The notes under the pieces were generated by a model, which saw nothing but the letters and a program-made list of their open reading frames with translations, was not told the DNA's origin and searched no databases. A stretch of 64,000 nt of DNA from positions 124,001-188,000 of the forward strand of contig CANLTN010000001.1 of the NCBI GenBank assembly GCA_947494035.1, written 5' to 3'. Origin of the DNA: Pseudovibrio sp947494035 (lineage in GTDB: Bacteria; Pseudomonadota; Alphaproteobacteria; Rhizobiales; Stappiaceae). This document shows, piece after piece, positions 36,144 through 45,516 of this stretch. A program made the translations under genes and the position numbers. Position 1 is the first letter of the stretch; the number at the start of each line of letters is the position of its first letter.

Positions 36144-36734
36144 ATGAAGCCCAAGATACTCGTGTTTTCAGGTTCAACCCGCACTGGCTCCTACAACCAG
36201 ATGCTGGCAGATTTGATGGCAAAACATCTGACAGTCTCGAACGCCGATGTCACCCAAATCAGCCTAGCCGATTATCCTCTCCCAATTTATGATGGCGATC
36301 TTGAGGATGAGACCGGTATCCCGGAGAATGTCTACAAGCTCAGAAAACTCATAGAGGCCCACCACGGGATCTTTATCGCAAGTCCCGAGTACAATTCATC
36401 AGTTACTCCTCTGCTTAAAAACACGTTGGACTGGATCAGCCGTATTCAGCTGCCGGAGGAAGAGCCACTAGAGGTCTTCCATAAATCCATATATGCCGTT
36501 GGCGGAGCGTCACCTGGTGCCCATGGTTCTTTGCGCGGGTTAATGCACCTGCGGACGATTATGGAAGTGTCTTTAGGCTGCCTTGTACTGCCGGAAATGG
36601 TTTCTATTAACTTTGCCGGCAAGTCCTTTGATGAAAATGGCGACCTCACAAAAGACCATCAGATCAAGCGATTGCATAAGTTGGTTGGCCGCTTCGTGAG
36701 TGAGGCAAGTCATGTAAAGCTGCAGGATAACTGA
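36144..36734 (+). CDS. NADPH-dependent FMN reductase family protein
   Basis: A 196-residue flavodoxin-like flavoprotein. FMN-binding loops are visible: FSGSTRTGSYNQ near residue 9 for the phosphate, and SPEYNSSVTPLLKNTLDW near 80. These enzymes reduce FMN, quinones or chromate with NADPH; the physiological substrate is unclear. The ATG at 36144 follows AAGGATAG and starts the first strand; an upstream start at 36120 is less likely. Confidence 0.88.
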   Translation: MKPKILVFSGSTRTGSYNQMLADLMAKHLTVSNADVTQISLADYPLPIYDGDLEDETGIPENVYKLRKLIEAHHGIFIASPEYNSSVTPLLKNTLDWISRIQLPEEEPLEVFHKSIYAVGGASPGAHGSLRGLMHLRTIMEVSLGCLVLPEMVSINFAGKSFDENGDLTKDHQIKRLHKLVGRFVSEASHVKLQDN

Positions 36735-36858
36735 GTTTTTTTGGTTTGCTGCATTGGCAATGCGGAAATGACTACATACATAAGACCGCAGACACAATTT
36801 TGAAATTGGTTTGCGCGGAAGTTTGCACTGCTGCCAATTGAAATCTGGAGAAGATTGA

Positions 36859-37407
36859 ATGAGTGAACCTGAACAGTGGCACGGCACAACTATCTTGACC
36901 GTGCGCAAAGGCGGCAGAGTCGTAATTGCTGGAGACGGTCAGGTATCTCTTGGATCGACGGTCATCAAAGGCACGGCTCGTAAAGTTCGCCCATTAGCTG
37001 GTGGCAAAGTTATCGCAGGCTTTGCAGGTGCCACTGCTGACGCATTTACGCTGTTTGAACGCCTTGAGGCAAAGCTGGAACAATATCCGGACCAGTTGAT
37101 GCGAGCCTGTGTTGAGCTGGCAAAAGACTGGCGTACCGATCGCTACCTCCGGCGCTTGGAGGCTATGATGCTGGTTGCCGACAAGACGGATTCACTTGTT
37201 CTGACTGGTACCGGTGATGTTCTCCAGCCTGAAAATGGCGTGATGGGCATCGGTTCTGGTGGCAACTACGCACTCTCAGCAGCCCGTGCATTGGTTGACA
37301 TGGATCTGAGTGCAGAAGAGATTTGCCGCAAGTCTATGGAAATTGCAGCTGAGATCTGCGTCTACACAAACAGCAACGTCACCATCGAGTCCCTCGATAC
37401 AGAGTGA
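36859..37407 (+). CDS. hslV: ATP-dependent protease subunit HslV
   Basis: A 182-residue proteasome-like peptidase. A nine-residue propeptide (MSEPEQWHG) precedes the nucleophile Thr10 in the TTILTVRKGG motif, the usual alphaproteobacterial form. Gly-rich GSGGNYALSAARAL near 133 is intact. It forms a double hexamer with HslU caps to degrade unfolded or regulatory proteins. It is normally next to hslU; here a 353-codon membrane protein gene lies between them. Confidence 0.97.
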   Translation: MSEPEQWHGTTILTVRKGGRVVIAGDGQVSLGSTVIKGTARKVRPLAGGKVIAGFAGATADAFTLFERLEAKLEQYPDQLMRACVELAKDWRTDRYLRRLEAMMLVADKTDSLVLTGTGDVLQPENGVMGIGSGGNYALSAARALVDMDLSAEEICRKSMEIAAEICVYTNSNVTIESLDTE

Positions 37408-37546
37408 CGATTATCGCAAGAAGCAACTGGAGGTCAGTGAATTTCGATCTCCAGTTCTGCAAGCAAGACATTTTTAAATCAGCTTGCCTTGCTAAGCGAG
37501 GATACTTGACGCTTTTATTGCCCCGTTTGGATTTAATGAGGACCTG

Positions 37547-38608
37547 ATGATATCAAGAGCAGCCCTTGCTGGAGCCGTCTCCGCTGGAATTATCAGCGCA
37601 GATCAAGCTGACAAGCTTGTCTCCTATTTGACACTGCAAGCCGATAATATCCAAGCACAGCAATCCGCTGAGAACCTTCATGACCCGGAAGAAGTCCGGT
37701 TTACCCAAGGTTTTCACGATATCTTCATCAGCCTTGGCATCTTAATTCTGTTTTCAGGCTATATCATTGGTCTGAATGAACCGCTCGCACATGGCGGCAT
37801 GCCTGCGGCAGCTGTTGCCAGTGTTGCCGCGATGATCTCTTGGGCAATGGCCGAATGGTTCACCAAGATCAAGAAACTCGCCCTTCCCTCTATCCTCCTG
37901 ACAGGACTGTTCGGGGGATCGATTGCGCTCGTTGGCTTTAGCCTGTTTACATCGAACGCCTTGAATGAGAACTCTGAAACAATTCAGATCATGTTGGGTT
38001 CAATCTTTGCGTTGTGCGGTGCCTCGTTGTTTTACTGGCGCTTTAAGGTGCCAATCACCCTAACAGTCATCGTCGCAGGAGTGATGGGCCTGATTGTAGG
38101 GGTATTGACCCTCGCGACAGACGCGCGAATCCTGAACTATTTTCCATGGGTCACGCTGGTTTGCGGGTTGTTTGCCTTTGCCTGCGCAATGTATTTTGAC
38201 AGCAAAGACACGGCCCGCGAAACGCTCAACACAGACAAAGCTTTTTGGCTTCACCTGCTTGCGGCACCGCTCATCGTCCATTCAATCCTAAGTCGGATGT
38301 ACACTGCGGAGCAGACAGAAGACTATGCACTGGTTTCCATCGCAGTCATTCTGGTCTTTGGTGTCGTCGCACTGATTGTTGATCGCCGCGCAATGCTGGT
38401 CGCAGGCCTGAGTTACCTCGGTATTGCCCTTGGCTATTTGCTGGAGCCCGCCGACTTTTCGGAATTACAGCTAACTTCTGTCTCCCTTGTATTGCTTGGG
38501 AGTTTTGTCTTGCTACTCGGTTCAGGCTGGAGCGCGGCGCGGCGGATCGTCATGCGCCCTCTTGCAGGAACCAAACTCACTACATATCTGCCACCTATCC
38601 GGAACTAG
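37547..38608 (+). CDS. Multi-pass membrane protein, DUF2157-like, inserted between hslV and hslU
   Basis: A 353-residue protein with a short soluble N-terminus (about 1-60; ISADQADKLVSYL resembles the DUF2157 start) and about ten hydrophobic segments. I do not recognise a catalytic motif; the DUF2157 label is a resemblance only. It lies 139 bp after hslV and ends 11 bp before the hslU ATG, so it must be cotranscribed with hslU at least. A role in membrane-stress control of HslVU would be speculation. Confidence 0.7.
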   Translation: MISRAALAGAVSAGIISADQADKLVSYLTLQADNIQAQQSAENLHDPEEVRFTQGFHDIFISLGILILFSGYIIGLNEPLAHGGMPAAAVASVAAMISWAMAEWFTKIKKLALPSILLTGLFGGSIALVGFSLFTSNALNENSETIQIMLGSIFALCGASLFYWRFKVPITLTVIVAGVMGLIVGVLTLATDARILNYFPWVTLVCGLFAFACAMYFDSKDTARETLNTDKAFWLHLLAAPLIVHSILSRMYTAEQTEDYALVSIAVILVFGVVALIVDRRAMLVAGLSYLGIALGYLLEPADFSELQLTSVSLVLLGSFVLLLGSGWSAARRIVMRPLAGTKLTTYLPPIRN

Positions 38609-38619
38609 AAAGTAAGAAA

Positions 38620-39924
38620 ATGACAAATTTCTCTCCACGGGAAATCGTTAGTGAACTCGATCGCTACATTATCGGCCAGAATGATGCTAAACGCGCAGTG
38701 GCAATTGCGCTGCGCAACAGATGGCGCCGACAGCAGTTGGATGAAGGCCTGCGCGAGGAAGTTCAGCCAAAGAACATTTTGATGATCGGACCAACCGGCG
38801 TTGGTAAGACAGAGATCTCTCGTCGTTTGGCTAAGCTTGCGAATGCTCCTTTCACAAAAGTCGAAGCTACCAAGTTTACCGAGGTCGGGTACGTGGGTCG
38901 CGATGTGGAGCAGATCATCCGTGATCTGCTGGAATCCAGTATTGCGCTTGTCCGCGAGCAAAGCCGCAAGGACGTGGAAGCGAAAGCACATGTACTAGCT
39001 GAGGAGCGCGTTCTGGATGCGCTGGTCGGCAACAATGCGAGCCCAGCCACCCGTGACACCTTCCGCAAAAAACTGCGCGAAGGGGATCTTGATGAAAAAG
39101 AAATCGAGATCGATGTGCGCTCTTCCCCTCAGATGCCAAGCTTTGACATTCCTGGTATGCCAGGAAGCAGCGTTGGTGTCATGAACATCTCTGATATGCT
39201 GGGCAAGGCATTTGGTGGTCAAACCAAGCCAAAGCGCACCAGTGTTAAAGAAAGCCATAATGTTCTGTTGGCAGAAGAATCCGACAAGCTTTTGGATGAA
39301 GAAAAGATCACTCAGGAAGCGATCTCGCTGGTTGAGAATTCCGGCATCGTTTTCCTTGATGAGGTCGACAAAATCTGTGGCAAGGATGGCCGCAGCGGCG
39401 GAGATGTGTCCCGCGAGGGTGTGCAGCGTGACCTGTTGCCATTGATCGAAGGTACTGTGGTCTCCACCAAGTATGGCCCGGTGAAAACAGATCACATTCT
39501 GTTCATCGCCTCTGGTGCGTTCCACGTTTCAAAGCCATCTGACCTGCTGCCGGAACTTCAGGGTCGTCTGCCAATCCGCGTTGAGCTGAAAGCTCTGACG
39601 AAAGAGGATTTTGTGAAGATCCTGACCGACACGGAAGCAAGCCTCATCAAGCAGTATGTTGCGTTGATGGGAACGGAAGAGGTCACCATCGAGTTTACCA
39701 AGGATGCAATCGATGAAATCGCAAACGTTGCGGTGGATCTGAATGCGACAATTGAGAATATCGGTGCGCGGCGTTTGCAGACCGTCATGGAACGTGTGCT
39801 GGATGAAATCTCCTTCACAGCGCCGGACCAGTCTGGTGAGCAGGTCACGATTGATGCTGCCTACGTGAAGTCAAACGTCAGCGAACTGGCCAAGAACGTC
39901 GATTTGTCTCAGTTCATCCTCTAA
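38620..39924 (+). CDS. hslU: ATP-dependent protease ATPase subunit HslU
   Basis: A 434-residue AAA+ unfoldase. Walker A is GPTGVGKT at 57-64; Walker B is FLDEVDK near 246; the substrate pore motif GYVGRD is near 90; the family I domain lies between about 110 and 240. The C-terminal ending DLSQFIL is the tail that activates HslV. Partner of HslV, although its gene is separated from it here. Confidence 0.98.
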   Translation: MTNFSPREIVSELDRYIIGQNDAKRAVAIALRNRWRRQQLDEGLREEVQPKNILMIGPTGVGKTEISRRLAKLANAPFTKVEATKFTEVGYVGRDVEQIIRDLLESSIALVREQSRKDVEAKAHVLAEERVLDALVGNNASPATRDTFRKKLREGDLDEKEIEIDVRSSPQMPSFDIPGMPGSSVGVMNISDMLGKAFGGQTKPKRTSVKESHNVLLAEESDKLLDEEKITQEAISLVENSGIVFLDEVDKICGKDGRSGGDVSREGVQRDLLPLIEGTVVSTKYGPVKTDHILFIASGAFHVSKPSDLLPELQGRLPIRVELKALTKEDFVKILTDTEASLIKQYVALMGTEEVTIEFTKDAIDEIANVAVDLNATIENIGARRLQTVMERVLDEISFTAPDQSGEQVTIDAAYVKSNVSELAKNVDLSQFIL

Positions 39925-40017
39925 CTGACTTAAAAGTCGTTCCTAAAATGAAAACCTGTTGGTGTGTGGCAAGGAAAAATACTTGCCGCATACCACCACA
40001 AGTGGCAGCATACCTAC

Positions 40018-40512
40018 ATGGTAGCTATTCGTAAAAGTAATGAAGAAGGTCACCACCGAAAGTTTCTGGTTGTCGTCGACGGCACGCCAGAGTGTGGTCG
40101 AGCCATCGTTTACGCCGCAAAACGGGCAGCCCGTACTGGCGGCGTCGTTCTCTTGCTCTATGTGATTGCGCCCGGAAACTTCCAGCATTGGCTGGGAGTT
40201 GAGGACATCATGCGTCAGGAAGCGCGTGATAATGCAGACACAATCCTGGCAAAAGCTGCTGAACAGGTAAGAGCCGCGGCCCGCACAGAGCCGGAACTGG
40301 TTGTTCGCGAAGGGCAGCAGTCTGATGAAATTATCGCTCTGATTGAGGAAGATGCGGATATCGCGATTCTTGTTCTGGCGGCCGGAACCAGCAAAGAAGG
40401 ACCGGGTCCTCTGGTTTCATCCATAGCGGGTAAATCGGCAGGGACATTCCCGATTCCGACCACCATCGTGCCAGGTAATTTGGACGATGATGCGCTGGAT
40501 GCCCTTGCCTGA
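40018..40512 (+). CDS. Universal stress protein (UspA) family
   Basis: A 164-residue UspA-like protein. It has the first strand FLVVVDGTPECGRAI, a DIAILVLAAG strand and a C-terminal TIVPGNL. The nucleotide-binding G-2x-G-9x-G(S/T) motif is not clear, so it may be of the non-ATP-binding type. The ATG at 40018 (MVAIRKS) is preferred over an upstream start at 39964, since the extra 18 residues add nothing. It stands between hslU and the nifU-like gene. Confidence 0.8.
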   Translation: MVAIRKSNEEGHHRKFLVVVDGTPECGRAIVYAAKRAARTGGVVLLLYVIAPGNFQHWLGVEDIMRQEARDNADTILAKAAEQVRAAARTEPELVVREGQQSDEIIALIEEDADIAILVLAAGTSKEGPGPLVSSIAGKSAGTFPIPTTIVPGNLDDDALDALA

Positions 40513-40641
40513 TCAGGATTACCTATCATATAGAAAAGAAAACAGACATTGCTGATGCATTGAGTGCTGCACGTTAAGTAGTGTAAACTGTGCTGCAACT
40601 GCTTAAGAGCACTCTTTGGCAAGAAAATCGGAAACAAAACC

Positions 40642-41202
40642 ATGTTCATTCAGACCGAAGCGACACCAAACCCGGCAACACTTAAGTTTCTGCCCGGCCG
40701 CGTAGTATTGTCGGAAGGCACACGCGATTTCCGCTCGGCTGCGGAAGCTGCGGTTTCACCGCTGGCAGAAAAGCTCTTCTCTATTCCAGGTGTTGTTGGC
40801 ATCTTCTTCGGTCACGACTTTATCACCGTCACAAAGGATGAGACTGACTGGCAGCATATGCGCCCGGCCATTCTTGGTGCGATCATGGAAAACTTCATGT
40901 CCGACACCCCGATCCTGAGAGGTGAGGAAGCAGGTGACGGCGACACAGGCGAAGAGTTCTTCGAAGCGGAAGACGAAGAGACTGTAAACATGATCAAGGA
41001 ACTGCTGGAAACCCGTGTGCGTCCAGCTGTTGCTCAGGATGGTGGCGACATAACATTCAGGGGATATCGTGAGGGTATCGTTTATCTGACCATGCGTGGC
41101 GCATGCGCCGGCTGCCCGTCTTCAACAGCAACCCTGAGCCATGGTATTCAGAACCTGATGAGGCATTTCATCCCAGAAGTTCAAGAAGTTAAACAGATCT
41201 AG
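40642..41202 (+). CDS. NifU family iron-sulfur cluster scaffold/carrier (Nfu)
   Basis: A 186-residue protein with an N-terminal Nfu domain (MFIQTEATPNPATLKFLPG) and a C-terminal NifU domain holding the cluster-binding CxxC (C155 and C158 in GACAGCPSS). It carries 4Fe-4S clusters to target enzymes in the cytoplasm. Several probable clients, such as MiaB, lie in this window. Single gene with a strong terminator. Confidence 0.93.
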   Translation: MFIQTEATPNPATLKFLPGRVVLSEGTRDFRSAAEAAVSPLAEKLFSIPGVVGIFFGHDFITVTKDETDWQHMRPAILGAIMENFMSDTPILRGEEAGDGDTGEEFFEAEDEETVNMIKELLETRVRPAVAQDGGDITFRGYREGIVYLTMRGACAGCPSSTATLSHGIQNLMRHFIPEVQEVKQI

Positions 41203-41228
41203 TTTCTGCTAATATAATTCTTCTGAAG

Positions 41229-41250
41229 AAGGGCAGCACACGCTGCCCTT
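41229..41250 (+). terminator. Rho-independent terminator after the nifU-like gene
   Basis: AAGGGCAGC and GCTGCCCTT form a perfect 9-bp stem with a 4-nt ACAC loop, followed by TTTGTT. It begins 26 nt after the stop codon. Confidence 0.93.
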
Positions 41251-41333
41251 TTTGTTGCAAGGCAAAAAAATACTCCGGGTGTTAAACGAATTGGTTGCTC
41301 GACAATTCGTCACCCTAACGATAAGCCGAACTA

Positions 41334-42014
41334 ATGAAGTTGCTTGCTATTGATACCGCACTAAGTACCTGTGCCGCCGCTGTTTTAATCGATGACGGTG
41401 GAGTGCAGAATATTGTCTCCCAATGCGAAGATCTCGGACGGGGTCATGCCGAGCGCATTATGGGCATGGTGGCGAGTGTCATGACGGACTCCTCGACCAC
41501 CTTTAACTCGCTGGACCGGATTGTTGTAAACGTCGGTCCGGGAAGCTTCACCGGCCTTCGCGTAGGTCTTTCTATTGCACGCGGGTTTGGTCTGGTGCTC
41601 GAAAAACCGGTTGTCTCAGTGACAACACTGGCTGCAATAGCGCACGAAGCTTTGGACGCTGCTCCCGTCAGAAAACCAATTCTGGTGGTTCTGGATGCGC
41701 GCCGAAATGAGGTCTACTGCCAAAACTTTGATGAAAACGCGGTTCCTATCGGGGAAGCGCGGATTTCTACCGTGAAAGACCTTGCGCACAGCCTGGATGC
41801 TGACACTATATTGGCAGGATCTGCGGCGCAGGCGGTTGCCAACATGGCGGGCTTAGACAAATCACGTGTTTGCAACGAAGCTGCTGCTGCCTCAATTGAA
41901 TACATCGCGAAGCTTGGTAAGGGTGCAAAGCGTCAGGACAAGGCGCCGGTCCCACTCTATCTTCGTGCCCCTGACGCTGTTCCGGGTGAGAAAGGAAAGG
42001 TTCGTCGTCAATGA
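41334..42014 (+). CDS. tsaB: tRNA threonylcarbamoyladenosine biosynthesis protein TsaB
   Basis: A 226-residue member of the TsaD/TsaB ASKHA fold. It starts LAIDTALSTCAAAV and has the conserved NVGPGSFTGLRVGLSIARG near residue 63. It supports TsaD in making t6A37 on ANN-decoding tRNAs. The stop overlaps the start of rimI (ATGA), the standard pairing in alphaproteobacteria. Confidence 0.95.
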   Translation: MKLLAIDTALSTCAAAVLIDDGGVQNIVSQCEDLGRGHAERIMGMVASVMTDSSTTFNSLDRIVVNVGPGSFTGLRVGLSIARGFGLVLEKPVVSVTTLAAIAHEALDAAPVRKPILVVLDARRNEVYCQNFDENAVPIGEARISTVKDLAHSLDADTILAGSAAQAVANMAGLDKSRVCNEAAAASIEYIAKLGKGAKRQDKAPVPLYLRAPDAVPGEKGKVRRQ

Positions 42015-42496
42015 AGTCCTGGTGGACATCAGAAAAGCCTCTAATGATCGAGCGCGCTGAAAAAGACGACCTGCCTGACCTTGCGAAACTCCACGCTGAG
42101 TGTTTCAAGCAGCACTGGGGGACAGCAGAACTCACCACATTGTTCGAGCAAAAAGGCGTTTTCATCCTGACTGCGCGCACATCCCGTGTGACCGGACAAG
42201 CCAATCTGGGCTTTGTTATCATCCGCTCGGTTGCAGGCGAAGCGGAAGTTTTGACCATCGCAGTCTCCCCCAAACAGCAAAATAGGGGGATTGGTCGAAA
42301 ACTCATGGAAGCCGCCATCTTCCAGCTTTACTCTGACCGTACCGAAGCGTTGTTCCTCGAAGTCGATGACACCAACAGCGCGGCACTGAAGCTCTACAAG
42401 AAGCTGGGGTTCAAGCAGGTCGGAGAAAGAAAAGCCTATTACGCGGCGAGCGAAGGCAGTGGAACAGCGCTTGTTATGCGTTGCGATCTTCTTTAA
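42011..42496 (+). CDS. rimI: Ribosomal protein S18-alanine N-acetyltransferase (RimI-like)
   Basis: A 161-residue GNAT enzyme. The acetyl-CoA loop is present as VSPKQQNRGIGRKLM (Q/RxxGxG/A) near residue 85, followed by LEVDDTNSAALKLYKKLGF, typical of RimI. The first 10-15 residues may be extra; the coding overlap with tsaB (ATGA) supports the 42011 start, and a later ATG at 42044 is possible. Confidence 0.9.
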   Translation: MKSWWTSEKPLMIERAEKDDLPDLAKLHAECFKQHWGTAELTTLFEQKGVFILTARTSRVTGQANLGFVIIRSVAGEAEVLTIAVSPKQQNRGIGRKLMEAAIFQLYSDRTEALFLEVDDTNSAALKLYKKLGFKQVGERKAYYAASEGSGTALVMRCDLL

Positions 42497-42646
42497 GCGA
42501 CACTACGCATGTGAGATGGAGCTTTAAGCTCGTAATCAAACCGGGGTACAGTGAATCTGGTTCTTTTCTCTCGTTGCTTTGGGAGATAGAATACCCGTGC
42601 GGATTGAAAACGGTAGTGCCTGTGTGATTTGAGGGATTTGGGGCAA

Positions 42647-43072
42647 ATGACGGCAGAAGAAAAAATGACGCTGATTGAAATGTGTGCTCATAAGGGTATG
42701 CGAATGACAGAACAGCGCCGCGTGATTGCTGATGTAATACAATCTGCTGAAGACCACCCGGATGTGGAAGAGCTTTATCGAAGAGCTTCCGGGATCGATC
42801 CTAAAATTTCTATCTCCACTGTTTACCGGACTGTAAAGCTTTTCGAGGACTCAGGTATTATCGAACGCCACGACTTCCGCGACGGTCGTTCCAGATACGA
42901 AACCGTTTCTGACGAACACCATGATCACCTCATCGACCTGCGTACAGGTGATGTGATCGAATTCCGTAGTGAAGAAATTGAAAAGATGCAGGAAGAAGTG
43001 GCACGAAAGCTGGGCTTCAAACTGGTTGATCATCGCTTGGAGCTATACGGCATTCCCATAGATGAAAAATAG
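42647..43072 (+). CDS. Fur family metalloregulator (Fur/Mur type)
   Basis: A 141-residue regulator. The winged helix covers residues about 8-80 (GMRMTEQRRVIADVI, ISISTVYRTVKLFEDSGII), then the metal-binding HHDHLI motif. Where E. coli-type Fur has CxxC after this motif, here it reads IDLRTG, so the structural zinc site with cysteines is missing. That is typical of the alphaproteobacterial Fur that acts as a manganese regulator (Mur). The iron response in this organism would then rest on Irr, for which a box exists in the window. The ATG at 42647 follows TTGGGG. Confidence 0.88.
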   Translation: MTAEEKMTLIEMCAHKGMRMTEQRRVIADVIQSAEDHPDVEELYRRASGIDPKISISTVYRTVKLFEDSGIIERHDFRDGRSRYETVSDEHHDHLIDLRTGDVIEFRSEEIEKMQEEVARKLGFKLVDHRLELYGIPIDEK

Positions 43073-43081
43073 GAGCCGTTC

Positions 43082-43897
43082 ATGGCGACTGTCAGAGCTG
43101 TTTGTGTAATTGCCGGGCTAATCCTCGTTTCTCTATTCGTCATTCCTACGCAATGGGTGATAGTTAAGCTAGGTTTATCGACAAAACCGCACATTCCTCT
43201 GCTCTGGCACAAAGCTGTGTGCTGGCTGGTGGGGTTGCGCGTTCACCAAAATGGGAAAATGGCCACTGAACGGCCTCTTCTTATTACTGCAAACCATTGC
43301 TCGTGGTTGGATATCTCCGCTCTTGGATCAACCAACCTGGTCTGCTTCATTGCGAAATCCGAAGTCAACGAATGGCCTGTCTTCGGCTTCCTCTCCAGAC
43401 TCCAACGGACCATATTCGTCAATCGCAAACGAAAAACAGATATTGGCCGGGTCGCTAAGGAAGTCGCTAATCGCATGGCAGGGGGAGAGGCCATGGTGTT
43501 GTTTGCTGAAGGCACCTCCAGCAACGGCAACGAGGTGCTACCTTTCCGTTCAGCGCTCATCGGTGCGGCTCACCAGGCAATGCATGTGGGAGAAGAGGAA
43601 GCAGCCTACGTGCAGCCTTTGTCTATCGCCTACACCCGCTTGCACGGTATGCCTATGGGCCACTTCTGGCGCAAACATGTTGCGTGGTATGGGGACATGG
43701 AACTCGCCGGACATCTCTGGGCTATCCTTAAAGAAGGTGGACTGGATGTTGAACTGACTTGGGGTACCCCGGTTCCAATCGAGAAAGCCACTGATCGTAA
43801 GGCCTTAACGCGGGATCTGCATGAGCAGGTCAGGGTGATGACCCTTGTCGCGTTGCATGGCGATCGATCCAAACAGAAAGAGCTGGCTGAAAGCTGA
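43082..43897 (+). CDS. plsC: 1-acyl-sn-glycerol-3-phosphate acyltransferase
   Basis: A 271-residue acyltransferase. An N-terminal hydrophobic helix anchors it; the catalytic HX4D motif is in NHCSWLD (about residues 72-78), and the substrate-binding FAEGTSS motif is near 140. It adds the second acyl chain to lysophosphatidic acid, or acts on ornithine lipids as OlsA relatives do. It starts 9 nt after the fur/mur gene, so cotranscription is likely. Confidence 0.88.
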   Translation: MATVRAVCVIAGLILVSLFVIPTQWVIVKLGLSTKPHIPLLWHKAVCWLVGLRVHQNGKMATERPLLITANHCSWLDISALGSTNLVCFIAKSEVNEWPVFGFLSRLQRTIFVNRKRKTDIGRVAKEVANRMAGGEAMVLFAEGTSSNGNEVLPFRSALIGAAHQAMHVGEEEAAYVQPLSIAYTRLHGMPMGHFWRKHVAWYGDMELAGHLWAILKEGGLDVELTWGTPVPIEKATDRKALTRDLHEQVRVMTLVALHGDRSKQKELAES

Positions 43898-44055
43898 TCA
43901 AGACAAGGCTTCTCTTTCTGCGCAAAACAGAGTAAAGCTCAGCAAAATTCTGAACATGACGAGCTGGCGTTGCTGTTGAACAGCGCAGGCGTGCTCGAAT
44001 TGTCGGGCATTGAAACAAAATGATACCCCCGGCTGCAGATCCACTTGAGGATTTA

Positions 44056-45468
44056 ATGGATAACCTAATAGACCAAGACACCCAGAGCCAATCCGAAAAC
44101 ACAACGGAGGCGCGCGAAAAGACCGAAGCGACCCGTAAGGTTTTCATTAAAACCTATGGCTGCCAGATGAACGTCTATGATTCTGACCGCATGAGCGACG
44201 CGCTGAGCAACGATGGTTACGTTAAGACTGAAACTCCTGATGACGCAGATCTGGTTATCCTGAATACCTGCCACATCCGTGAAAAGGCTGCTGAAAAGGT
44301 CTACTCCGAACTAGGCCGCATTCGTAAGCTGAAAGAAGCGCGTGCCAAAGACGGCAAGCAGATGATGGTTTCCGTTGCGGGCTGCGTTGCGCAGGCGGAA
44401 GGCGGGGAAATCTCCCGCCGTGCACCAATCGTTGATCTGGTTGTCGGCCCTCAGTCTTACCATCGCCTCCCTGAGCTACTGACCCGGGCCTCCAATGGCT
44501 CAAAGGTCGTTGAAACAGAGTTCGATATTCAGGACAAGTTCAAGCACCTGGCAACACCGTCCAAGGAAGCTGTTCGCAAGCGTGGTGTGACTGCATTTGT
44601 GACCGTTCAGGAAGGCTGCGATAAGTTCTGCACCTTCTGCGTAGTGCCATACACCCGCGGCGCGGAAGTCTCCCGTAAAGTGGAGCAGATCGTCATGGAA
44701 ACCGAGCGCTTGGCAGCGGCTGGTGTCCGTGAAGTGACGTTGCTGGGGCAGAACGTCAATGCATGGCACGGCGAAGGCCCTGATGGCCGCGAGTGGGGCC
44801 TCGGTGAGCTCCTGTTCCGCCTTGCTAAAATCGATGGAATCGAGCGCCTGCGCTATACCACATCCCACCCACGGGACATGGAAGACAGCCTGATCGCCGC
44901 CCACCGCGACCTCGATGTTCTGATGCCATACTTGCACTTGCCGGTTCAGTCCGGTTCTGATGCAATCCTCAAGGCCATGAACCGCAAGCACACCCGCGAT
45001 GACTATTTCCGCCTGATCGACCGTATTCGCGAAGCACGCGACGATATCGCGCTGTCCGGCGACTTTATTGTTGGCTTCCCCGGTGAAACCGATCAGGACC
45101 ACAAAGATACACTGGATCTGATCAAGCGTGTCACTTACGGCTCTGCATTCTCCTTCAAATACAGCCCACGTCCGGGTACGCCGGGTGCAACGCTGGAAGA
45201 TCAGATCGACGAGCAAGTCAAGTCCGAACGTCTCGCAGAATTGCAGGTATTGCTTAGCACGCAGCAAAAAGACTTTAATGCATCATTGATTGGAAAAACA
45301 ATTGATGTACTGTTTGAAAAGGAAGGCCGCAAAGAAGGCCAGCTTGCAGGCCGATCACCTTGGCTCCAGCCAGTTCATGTAAATGCACCACTGGACCTGT
45401 ATGGTGAAATCGGATCGGTAGAAATTGTTGCTGCCAGTGCAAATAGTCTGGAAGGGCGTCTCGTTTAA
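44056..45468 (+). CDS. miaB: tRNA-2-methylthio-N6-dimethylallyladenosine synthase MiaB
   Basis: A radical-SAM methylthiotransferase of 470 residues. The N-terminal domain has YGCQMNVYDSD with cluster cysteines, the radical-SAM CxxxCxxC is CDKFCTFC (C188, C192, C195), and a TRAM domain closes the protein. It adds the 2-methylthio group to i6A37 in tRNA. The ATG at 44056 is preferred because GAGGA lies 4 nt upstream; an ATG at 44020 would add 12 residues without a ribosome binding site. Confidence 0.95.
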   Translation: MDNLIDQDTQSQSENTTEAREKTEATRKVFIKTYGCQMNVYDSDRMSDALSNDGYVKTETPDDADLVILNTCHIREKAAEKVYSELGRIRKLKEARAKDGKQMMVSVAGCVAQAEGGEISRRAPIVDLVVGPQSYHRLPELLTRASNGSKVVETEFDIQDKFKHLATPSKEAVRKRGVTAFVTVQEGCDKFCTFCVVPYTRGAEVSRKVEQIVMETERLAAAGVREVTLLGQNVNAWHGEGPDGREWGLGELLFRLAKIDGIERLRYTTSHPRDMEDSLIAAHRDLDVLMPYLHLPVQSGSDAILKAMNRKHTRDDYFRLIDRIREARDDIALSGDFIVGFPGETDQDHKDTLDLIKRVTYGSAFSFKYSPRPGTPGATLEDQIDEQVKSERLAELQVLLSTQQKDFNASLIGKTIDVLFEKEGRKEGQLAGRSPWLQPVHVNAPLDLYGEIGSVEIVAASANSLEGRLV

Positions 45469-45516
45469 GTGCATGATGCTCCCAGATTATCGCGTAAAGG
45501 CGAACGGAGGCATTAT

